Assembly (NCBI GenBank): GCA_028711795.1
Contig: JAQTRN010000016.1
Coordinates: 1-10,724 of the forward strand
Source: Dehalococcoidales bacterium
GTDB lineage: Bacteria; Chloroflexota; Dehalococcoidia; Dehalococcoidales; JAQTRN01
Reading direction: 5' to 3'
Length of the DNA: 10,724 bases
The notes under the pieces were generated by a model. That model had not been told where the DNA came from. It made no database searches and worked only from the letters and a program-made list of their open reading frames with translations. Positions 1 to 5,171 of this stretch are shown here, in pieces (positions within the stretch are counted from its first letter, which is position 1; each line of letters begins with the position of its first letter). The position numbers and the translations under genes are program-made.

Positions 1-164
1 ACCCGTCCCGCGGCGAATTCCTTAGCGACTCTTTCTTCAAAGGTGCGGATCCGCACCATTGTCCGGTACATATCCAGCACCTTTTCTCTGGCGATAGCCG
101 GTCCGGCGTCGTTCGCTTTTCCTGTTACCGGCGTCACTGACTTGCCTGTTACCTGTCTCGCCAT
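1..164 (-). CDS. 2-oxoacid (pyruvate-type) dehydrogenase E1 component, alpha subunit, N-terminal fragment
   Basis: This is the first 54 codons of a gene that runs off the left edge. The tail of the fragment, with the stretch VLDMYRTMVRIRTFEERVAK (about residues 29-48), matches the usual opening of thiamine-diphosphate-dependent E1-alpha subunits (pyruvate, acetoin or branched-chain 2-oxoacid dehydrogenases), where a 'LYRTM..IR.FEE' helix precedes the cofactor domain. Family members decarboxylate a 2-oxoacid and pass the acyl group to the E2 lipoyl domain; an E1-beta gene would be expected further to the left. The ATG at 164 is preceded by GGTGGAG (170-176) with a 5-nt spacer; another ATG at 169 is in a frame that closes after six codons. 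The first 20 residues are low in complexity and contain VTGK twice (residues 5-8 and 13-16). Which substrate the enzyme uses cannot be told from this fragment. Confidence 0.82.
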   Translation of the reverse strand, partial: MARQVTGKSVTPVTGKANDAGPAIAREKVLDMYRTMVRIRTFEERVAKEFAAGR

Positions 165-194
165 CTCATCTCCACCCCCGGTGAATTTTCCTTT

Positions 195-223
195 AGTTTC
201 TGTGTTTTGCCCGACTTTGTCAA
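195..223 (-). promoter_or_regulatory. Possible sigma70 promoter for the E1-alpha gene
   Basis: On the minus strand a perfect -35 hexamer TTGACA (223-218) is followed after 17 nt by GAAACT (200-195), a poor -10 that shares three positions with TATAAT. It lies about 30 nt upstream of the ATG at 164 and downstream of the terminator that ends the preceding gene, so a promoter is needed here. The weak -10 suggests either dependence on an activator or a different real -10. Confidence 0.35.
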
Positions 224-310
224 GGCATTCTCAGGTCCCACTATCTATCGCCACCACATATTTTCACACCTGGTTCCGGCTTTAATCGCCCTGGCCCTTG
301 CTCGAAGAGC

Positions 311-339
311 AAAAAGAAGGAGGGGGACAAGCCCCCTCC
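311..339 (-). terminator. Intrinsic terminator of the PEP carboxykinase gene
   Basis: A perfect 8-bp GC-rich stem (GGAGGGGG at 319-326 with CCCCCTCC at 332-339, loop 5 nt) is followed on the minus strand by TTCTTTTT (318-311). It starts about 33 nt beyond the stop codon of the carboxykinase gene. This is the classic Rho-independent arrangement and separates the carboxykinase transcript from the E1-alpha gene downstream. Confidence 0.9.
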
Positions 340-372
340 CACAAAGACTCCACACCCTACCGGATAGTGACA

Positions 373-2031
373 CTAGTCATCCAGGTCAAATTCACCATGG
401 CCGTGTCGCTCTTTACGGCGCGGCGGCTTGGGCCTGGCGAAGACCTTCCTTATTGCCGGATGCAGGTCGCCGCCGATCTTAGCGACGGCCTCATACCTGA
501 ATTTATTAAGCTCACTCTGCTTTTCCTCAAACTCGTCATGAGAATAGAGTTTCTCCGGATGCACATAGATATCATCGACGACCCGGATGGCCCGGGGTAC
601 GGCGAAGCCAGCAGGCGACTCCACCCAGTCTTCCAGTCCACCCCGCAATAATGAGTCCAATATTCCCATAGTGATTTCCAGACGGATATCGCGGTAATGC
701 GCTCCATCACCGATACCCCCGGTATTGAGCAGATAATAGTTCAGGTGAGGCAAACCTCTGATTATCTCATAGAACTTGTTGGCGTGCTCCGCCAGGTCAC
801 CGGCGACAAACGGGTCGTAGAAGAACTCGCTCCTGATGGTCCCGGCCCGGGTCGGGTCACCCGCCGAAGACTCCATTGCCTGTCCCAGGATCATCAGGGC
901 AACCGCCTGCTCCTGAGTTAATTTCGATATTGCCGGAATCAACGGCCCGCGGGTAATCAATATCAGGTTATCAACCCGATCGACATCAATGAAGGAACTG
1001 GCGTGCATAAAGTGCCGACGCAGCACCACGGCGCGGCCATTTGATGTCCGCTGCACATTGTAGAAGTCAAAGTCGTTATCATCCGTAACGAAAACGTTTT
1101 CGCAGACGGTCTCCGGCTTCAGCAGGCCGTAGTATATCTCCAGTTGTTCGCCGGGATTCACTCCATCTGTCTTGACGAATATGCCACCGGCCTCAAAACC
1201 ATGGAAAGAGCCATCCGGCATCAGGGTGCCACCATCATCCTGCACCAGCCATGACTTCTCTTTCCCCTTCTTGGCCAGGATGCGAGAGCTGGTAGTGGTC
1301 TTGCCATTAGCGCTCAACGCCACCAGCAGGGTACGTACTCGCTCATAATCACCATGAGTGGACTGGAGATAGTCTTCACGGCAGGCGGAATGCAGGAAGA
1401 TGCCACCTTTAGCCTTGGCAAACCAGTCTTCGGCAGCAAAGACCCCCTTCTTGTATTCACCGATATAGTTACCATTCCTGATTATCTTAACGAACCGCCC
1501 CCTGTCCAGCATAGCCAATCTAATGGTGATGTCTTTCTGGGGAAGCGGCTTGGACCTGTTCGTCTCAAATGCCTCATCGGCAAAAAATACTATCAGATAA
1601 GTCGGCTCCTTGATAGCCACTTTGGGCTCAAGAAAAAGGTTGCCACCGCCATAGGCCACATGAGCGAACCGCTCGGGAACAATTAAGCGGACGGTAGTAT
1701 CACCATGGCCATTACCCACAATCCGGTCGATGCAAATCAGCTTTTCTCTGGCTAAAACTTCTTCACACTGGGCCAGTAGCCTAAGCTCATCATCGCCGAA
1801 AGTCTGGTCAACACTGTTTTTGGTAAACATGGCGGACCTTGAGGTCGGCTCGCTCTCGGCCACAAAGTTACCGTAGACAGTCTTCCTGACACCGGGCTGT
1901 TTCTCCACCAAACGACGCAGATCATCTTCAGGAGGATTGTGGACCAGCCTGTTTTCCCTGATCGCCTTTTTCCGGATTCTATCGGCAGTCTCTACGAATT
2001 TCTCTAGGTCAAACTTAGACACAGCAATCAC
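373..2031 (-). CDS. pckA: Phosphoenolpyruvate carboxykinase, ATP type (divergent)
   Basis: This 552-residue cytoplasmic enzyme belongs to the ATP-dependent PEP carboxykinase family (oxaloacetate + ATP to PEP + ADP + CO2; family length about 520-540). Recognisable family landmarks appear in order: TSRSAMFT (63-70) at the substrate-arginine site, GEYKKGVF (191-198) carrying the metal/substrate lysine, LHSAC (213-217) with the metal-ligand histidine H214, P-loop LSANGKTTTS (239-248), QDDGGTLMPDG (264-274) with the metal/ATP aspartates, NGR (331-333) for the second active-site arginine, and NTGGIG (436-441). By alignment from memory the three metal ligands (Lys, His, Asp) and both substrate arginines are kept, but the P-loop has Ala where the family has Gly at two positions. 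The C-terminus is a basic then acidic tail rich in Arg, His and Asp. The track start is GTG at 2031 (GGAG at 2036-2039, 4-nt spacer); a second GTG at 2022 has GAGG 8 nt upstream and is an equally good start. The gene ends at a strong terminator. With E1-alpha next door it points to the PEP/pyruvate node, in gluconeogenesis or anaplerosis. Confidence 0.88.
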   Translation of the reverse strand: MIAVSKFDLEKFVETADRIRKKAIRENRLVHNPPEDDLRRLVEKQPGVRKTVYGNFVAESEPTSRSAMFTKNSVDQTFGDDELRLLAQCEEVLAREKLICIDRIVGNGHGDTTVRLIVPERFAHVAYGGGNLFLEPKVAIKEPTYLIVFFADEAFETNRSKPLPQKDITIRLAMLDRGRFVKIIRNGNYIGEYKKGVFAAEDWFAKAKGGIFLHSACREDYLQSTHGDYERVRTLLVALSANGKTTTSSRILAKKGKEKSWLVQDDGGTLMPDGSFHGFEAGGIFVKTDGVNPGEQLEIYYGLLKPETVCENVFVTDDNDFDFYNVQRTSNGRAVVLRRHFMHASSFIDVDRVDNLILITRGPLIPAISKLTQEQAVALMILGQAMESSAGDPTRAGTIRSEFFYDPFVAGDLAEHANKFYEIIRGLPHLNYYLLNTGGIGDGAHYRDIRLEITMGILDSLLRGGLEDWVESPAGFAVPRAIRVVDDIYVHPEKLYSHDEFEEKQSELNKFRYEAVAKIGGDLHPAIRKVFARPKPPRRKERHGHGEFDLDD

Positions 2032-2052
2032 CTCACTCCAATGTAACCATAT

Positions 2053-2058
2053 AGTATA
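2053..2058 (-). promoter_or_regulatory. Probable -10 element of the PEP carboxykinase gene
   Basis: On the minus strand TATACT (2058-2053) matches five of six positions of the sigma70 -10 consensus and sits about 21 nt ahead of the GTG at 2031. The hexamer 17 nt further upstream (TTTATT) is a poor -35. A start point near 2046 would give a leader of only some 15 nt. Confidence 0.45.
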
Positions 2059-2091
2059 AGACTTTTCATGCCAGAAATAAATGCTGTGATA

Positions 2092-2100
2092 TGTTACAAT
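2092..2100 (+). promoter_or_regulatory. Extended -10 promoter of the GNAT/QueG-like operon
   Basis: TGTTACAAT (2092-2100) combines the TGn extension with TACAAT, five of six to the -10 consensus. No good -35 lies 16-18 nt upstream, which is typical of extended -10 promoters. The predicted start is near 2107, about 32 nt ahead of the GTG at 2139. Confidence 0.55.
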
Positions 2101-2124
2101 TCCGGAGATAGGGAACTCCGAAAC

Positions 2125-2131
2125 AGGAGGT
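2125..2131 (+). promoter_or_regulatory. Strong Shine-Dalgarno fixing a GTG start
   Basis: AGGAGGT, a near-complete complement of the 16S rRNA tail, sits 7 nt ahead of GTG at 2139. It decides this start over the first in-frame ATG much further in. Confidence 0.85.
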
Positions 2132-2138
2132 AAACTAG

Positions 2139-2615
2139 GTGATCCGTCAGTGCCAGCCGGCTGACAGTGACCGGATATATTTCATTATCAACGAGGCGGC
2201 CAAAGCCTATGAGGGCACTATACCCGCCGACTGCTACCACCAGCCTTACATGTCACGGGATGAGATCACCAGAGAGATGAAGCGGGTGACTTTCTTCGGC
2301 TGGAATACGGGTGAAGGGCTGGTTAGCGTCATGGGCCTCGAACCGTTAGGTGATGTCACCCTTATCCGCCATGCTTACGTGCTACCGGCATGGCAGCAGC
2401 AAGGCATAGGCAGCGCTCTTTTAACCCATCTCAGGCAGTTTACCACCACTCCGCGCCTGCTGGTAGGCACCTGGGCTGATGCCTCCTGGGCAATTGATTT
2501 CTACAGAAAACACGGCTTCTCACTGTTACCGGATAAGGACAGGCTACTCAAAAAGTACTGGAGTATACCCCAGCGCCAGATTGAGACCTCGGTCGTCCTG
2601 GGAATACAGGTATAA
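2139..2615 (+). CDS. GNAT family N-acetyltransferase
   Basis: This 158-residue single-domain protein has the hallmarks of the GNAT fold. A beta-strand leads into the acetyl-CoA pyrophosphate loop QQQGIG (86-91, the Q-x-x-G-x-G motif A) within AYVLPAWQQQGIGSALLTHL (79-98). Motif B, WAIDFYRKHGF (117-127), follows and carries the tyrosine that commonly serves as general acid. The family transfers an acetyl group from acetyl-CoA to an amine on a small molecule, peptide or protein; the substrate cannot be read from this sequence. Translation starts at GTG with an excellent ribosome binding site. The QueG-like gene begins 22 nt after the stop, so the two are probably co-transcribed from the promoter at 2092-2100. 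The length is normal for the family and nothing looks truncated. Confidence 0.88.
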   Translation: MIRQCQPADSDRIYFIINEAAKAYEGTIPADCYHQPYMSRDEITREMKRVTFFGWNTGEGLVSVMGLEPLGDVTLIRHAYVLPAWQQQGIGSALLTHLRQFTTTPRLLVGTWADASWAIDFYRKHGFSLLPDKDRLLKKYWSIPQRQIETSVVLGIQV

Positions 2616-2637
2616 ATCTCTGGGAGATGTTAGATAG

Positions 2638-3549
2638 ATGGAAATATCCACCAAAATGAAAGCACTGAAGACCGCGCCTGCCCGGTTTATTGAAGAAGCG
2701 GTCAAGGAATTTGTCCGGACCAGTCCGCTGAACCGTCTGCCCTTTAACCCAGACTGTACTATCTTCGACGAACCACTCATCGGATTCGCCGATGGAGATG
2801 ATGCCATCTTCACCGAATACAAGAACATTATCGCTCCCACCCACCTCACTCCCCGCGAAGCCCTGGCCAAAGCGTATGGGGAAGAGCCGGCAGACCTGCC
2901 CGAACATCTTTCCGTGATAAGCTGGATCCTGCCCATCGCCGCCAGGACACGTGAGTCCAACCGTCGGGAAACACGTATCCCCACCCGCCTCTGGGCGCAT
3001 ACCCGCTGGTATGGCGAGAAGTTCAATGACGCCTTACGGAATCACCTGGTTCAACTCCTCACCGAGATGGATTACCGGGCAGTGGCACCGGTACTCCAAC
3101 CCTATTTCAGAGTCGATACCAACTCCAGAGGGCCATACTCGAACTGGTCGGAAAGACATATCGCTTATGCCGCCGGACTCGGCACTTTCAGCCTTTCCGA
3201 TGGCTTCATCACCGAACGGGGTATCGCCCACCGCTGTGGCAGCGTGGTCACCGATCTGGTGCTGCCAGCGACTGCCAAAAAAGGGGACAATCCCTACGCC
3301 AACTGCCTGTTCTATGTCAATAGAAGCTGCCGGGCCTGTATCGCCCGCTGCCCCGGCGAAGCTATTACCGAAAAAGGCCACGACAAAGTGCAGTGCAGTA
3401 AATACCAGCGAGAAAACATCGGCTACCTACTCAAGGAATACGAAGTAGGCGTGGCCGGCTGTGGTCTCTGCCAGGTAAAAGTCCCCTGTGAGTTCACCAA
3501 CCCGGCGAAGAAGGTGAAGAAAAGTGGTAAGCAGCCTCAATCAGTCTGA
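2638..3549 (+). CDS. QueG-like double [4Fe-4S] cluster protein
   Basis: This is a 303-residue protein without a signal peptide or membrane segment. The C-terminal third carries eight cysteines suited to two [4Fe-4S] clusters: C223, C231, C234, C238 followed by Pro (CX7CX2CX3CP), then C253, C275, C278 and C284 (CX2CX5C). Just before these, ERHIAYAAGLGTFSLSDGF (172-190) and GSVVTDLVLP (201-210) resemble the segment joining the cobalamin-binding and ferredoxin domains of epoxyqueuosine reductase (QueG), a fold shared with reductive dehalogenases. QueG catalyses the last step of queuosine synthesis in tRNA. D160 in FRVDT may correspond to the catalytic Asp of QueG. It differs from true QueG in being shorter (QueG is about 380), in the first cysteine spacing (CX7C rather than CX2C) and in lacking the second CX3CP. 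The absence of a Tat leader argues against a respiratory dehalogenase. The ATG at 2638 has GGGAG 11 nt upstream, a loose spacing. The last 13 bp overlap the convergent mtaB. The exact reaction is unknown. Confidence 0.75.
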   Translation: MEISTKMKALKTAPARFIEEAVKEFVRTSPLNRLPFNPDCTIFDEPLIGFADGDDAIFTEYKNIIAPTHLTPREALAKAYGEEPADLPEHLSVISWILPIAARTRESNRRETRIPTRLWAHTRWYGEKFNDALRNHLVQLLTEMDYRAVAPVLQPYFRVDTNSRGPYSNWSERHIAYAAGLGTFSLSDGFITERGIAHRCGSVVTDLVLPATAKKGDNPYANCLFYVNRSCRACIARCPGEAITEKGHDKVQCSKYQRENIGYLLKEYEVGVAGCGLCQVKVPCEFTNPAKKVKKSGKQPQSV

Positions 3550-4814
3550 CCCCACACCCCATCTTGCCAGACCTTCACCAGTTCCACCGGCAACAGTTGG
3601 TTGGTAAAATCCTCGCGGCTTCGGGTATAGGCCTTGATATAGTTGTCCGTATGGCCGGACCACAGACCATTAGATGACTGTTCCCAGAGTACCGGTATCG
3701 TTTTCCCCAGGAATTGCCGGCGGAACATCCGACCGCTTTCTCTGGCCAGTGCCAGCATCTTCTGACTCCGTGACCGTTTAATCTGTTCGCCAACCTGATG
3801 GGGCATGCGAGCGGCCTTAGTCCCTGGCCGTGACGAGTAACTGAAGACATGCATCCGGGCAAATCCCACGTCGCGGCAGAGACTAAAACTGTCTTCAAAT
3901 TCCGCCTCGGTCTCACCGGGGAAGCCAACGATAACATCGGTGGTGATGGCCACTCCCGGTATTTGTTCCCGGATCAGAGACACCGCCTGCCGATAGTCAC
4001 TGGTTCCGTAACGCCGGCCCATCCGCCGGATAACGCTCTCGCTACCGCTCTGCAGCGAGAGGTGAAAATGACGACAGAGCCGCCGGTCACGCCACAAGGT
4101 GATCAGCTCAGGAGAAATTTCCTGCGGCTGCAGCGAAGTAAGCCGCAACCGGGTAACATCAGTTTCCGTCAGAATACGTTCCAGCAATCCCTTAAGATTG
4201 ACACCATCACACCGGTATGAGCCGATCTCGGTACCGGTGAGGACCACCTCTTTACAGCCATCGCTCACTCTGGCGCTGATTTCGGCCACAATCCGGTCGA
4301 CGGCGACGCTCCTCTCCCGGCCGCGTACCAGCGGCACGATGCAGAAGGTACAGAAGTTGCTACAACCGTCCTGTATCTTGATAAAGGCCCGCGTCCTGAT
4401 AGGATGAAAACCATTTCCAAGACCATTCAGGCTATCATGCGGATAATCCACCCGGCGGGAATTTGCCAGTAATGCCAACAGCTCCGCCTTCTCCCCATTA
4501 CCTACCACCAGGTCAACCCCACCAATACCAGCCAGCTCTTGCGGCGCTCGTTCCGCGTAGCAGCCGGTAGCTACCAGCAGCGCCTCCGGGTTGTGGCGGT
4601 GAGCCAGCCTCAGCAAGTGACGGGACTTACGGTCAGCAACATGAGTCACCGTACAGCTATTGAGCACATAGACATCCGCCTCTTCCGCCGGTGATACCAG
4701 TGTATAACCGGCCGCCAGCAACTGCCTCGCCAACGACTCCGTCTCCGCCTGGTTAAGCTTGCAACCCAGGGTCTCCAGGGCAACTCTAACCGCTTTATTA
4801 TTCTTGGTTATCAC
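3537..4814 (-). CDS. mtaB: tRNA (N6-threonylcarbamoyladenosine37-C2)-methylthiotransferase MtaB
   Basis: MtaB is a radical-SAM methylthiotransferase that converts t6A37 to ms2t6A37 in ANN-decoding tRNAs. From the GTG start the protein is 425 residues. The N-terminal UPF0004 domain holds three cluster cysteines, in TLGCKLNQAE (C18), NSCTV (C54) and TGCYAERAP (C85). The radical-SAM core has CSNFCTFC (C151, C155, C158; CX3CX2C) and ends with GFPGETEAEFEDS. A C-terminal TRAM-like RNA-binding segment follows (roughly the last 60 residues). LGCKLNQAE and DGCSNFCTFCIVP point to MtaB rather than MiaB or RimO. I prefer GTG at 4814 because AGGA (4821-4824) lies 6 nt upstream and the protein then starts near the family position; an in-frame ATG at 4841 would add nine residues but has no convincing ribosome binding site. 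It has its own strong promoter. The 3' end overlaps the end of the opposing QueG-like gene. Confidence 0.93.
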   Translation of the reverse strand: MITKNNKAVRVALETLGCKLNQAETESLARQLLAAGYTLVSPAEEADVYVLNSCTVTHVADRKSRHLLRLAHRHNPEALLVATGCYAERAPQELAGIGGVDLVVGNGEKAELLALLANSRRVDYPHDSLNGLGNGFHPIRTRAFIKIQDGCSNFCTFCIVPLVRGRERSVAVDRIVAEISARVSDGCKEVVLTGTEIGSYRCDGVNLKGLLERILTETDVTRLRLTSLQPQEISPELITLWRDRRLCRHFHLSLQSGSESVIRRMGRRYGTSDYRQAVSLIREQIPGVAITTDVIVGFPGETEAEFEDSFSLCRDVGFARMHVFSYSSRPGTKAARMPHQVGEQIKRSRSQKMLALARESGRMFRRQFLGKTIPVLWEQSSNGLWSGHTDNYIKAYTRSREDFTNQLLPVELVKVWQDGVWGQTD

Positions 4815-4861
4815 GTTTATTCCTGATATCAGAACCAGCATTCCGAATGGCTTACCCGAGA

Positions 4862-4891
4862 ATTATACTTTTCATCTCCCGAACAGGTCAA
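4862..4891 (-). promoter_or_regulatory. Near-consensus sigma70 promoter of mtaB
   Basis: On the minus strand TTGACC (4891-4886, five of six) and a perfect TATAAT (4867-4862) are separated by 18 nt. The expected start near 4855 gives a leader of about 41 nt to the GTG at 4814. This is the best promoter match in the window. Confidence 0.8.
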
Positions 4892-5117
4892 ACTACAGAA
4901 ATTGGGGGATAGGGACGTCACCCCAGCCAAACTCAGGAACAAAGCCAGATTCCAGAATAGAGGAGGAACATCCACAGCGGTTACCACTGGCCGGAACTAC
5001 TCGAGGCTAACCTTGCCGAGAAACTCAAATTATGGCAGAATATAGATTAACCCTGCCCTGGTTATGTTATGTCATATGCCAACGCCAGACTAACAGGCTG
5101 GCTGTGAAGCAGGGATC

Positions 5118-5151
5118 TTATCCCCACAAAAATAAAATAAACCGGGGATAA
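5118..5151. repeat. Perfect 8-bp inverted repeat upstream of fabF, candidate operator
   Basis: TTATCCCC (5118-5125) and GGGGATAA (5144-5151) are exact reverse complements, separated by an 18-nt, almost pure A/T spacer. The repeat ends 5 nt before the AGGAG ribosome binding site (5157-5161) of fabF and encloses the only -10-like hexamer (TAAAAT, 5133-5138). It may be a repressor site or a leader hairpin. It is not a standard terminator because no T-run follows. Confidence 0.5.
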
Positions 5152-5171
5152 CGTATAGGAGTTGCATATTA

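Larger units (their letters stand above)
2040..2101. repeat. Imperfect inverted repeat spanning the divergent promoters
   Basis: The left arm AATGTAACCATAT (2040-2052) and the right arm ATATGTTACAATT (2089-2101) are near reverse complements, with an exact core TGTAAC (2042-2047) / GTTACA (2093-2098). Core centres are 51 bp apart, close to five helical turns. The left arm lies at the predicted carboxykinase start point and the right arm covers the extended -10 of the acetyltransferase operon. This could be a shared operator; chance is not excluded in AT-rich spacer. Confidence 0.35.
4842..5171. other. Divergent spacer between mtaB and fabF (330 nt)
   Basis: The spacer holds the mtaB promoter (4862-4891), an orphan coding-like frame without a start codon (4961-5050), and the inverted repeat ahead of fabF (5118-5151). 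No convincing -35/-10 pair for fabF was found: TAAAAT at 5133-5138 is a possible -10 lying inside the inverted repeat, but it lacks a -35. No tRNA cloverleaf or terminator with a T-tract is apparent. A further copy of the half-site GGGGATA occurs at 4905-4911. Confidence 0.6.

Noticed and set aside
43..285. Plus-strand open frame of 80 codons at the left edge
   Set aside because: It is the mirror of the E1-alpha start and its leader; the minus-strand reading matches a known family and has a ribosome binding site.
2544..3026. Long open frames (150-160 codons) on the minus strand opposite the QueG-like gene
   Set aside because: They lie inside a gene with clear cysteine motifs on the plus strand, have no recognisable motif of their own, and are expected mirror frames in GC-rich coding DNA.
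2638..3549. Reading the QueG-like gene as a reductive dehalogenase
   Set aside because: It has no Tat signal, no RdhB-like membrane anchor gene nearby, and is far shorter than the usual 450-500 residues.
5086..5105. GCCAG/CTGGC short inverted repeat as a terminator or operator
   Set aside because: Five-bp arms with a 9-nt loop and no T-run are expected by chance.
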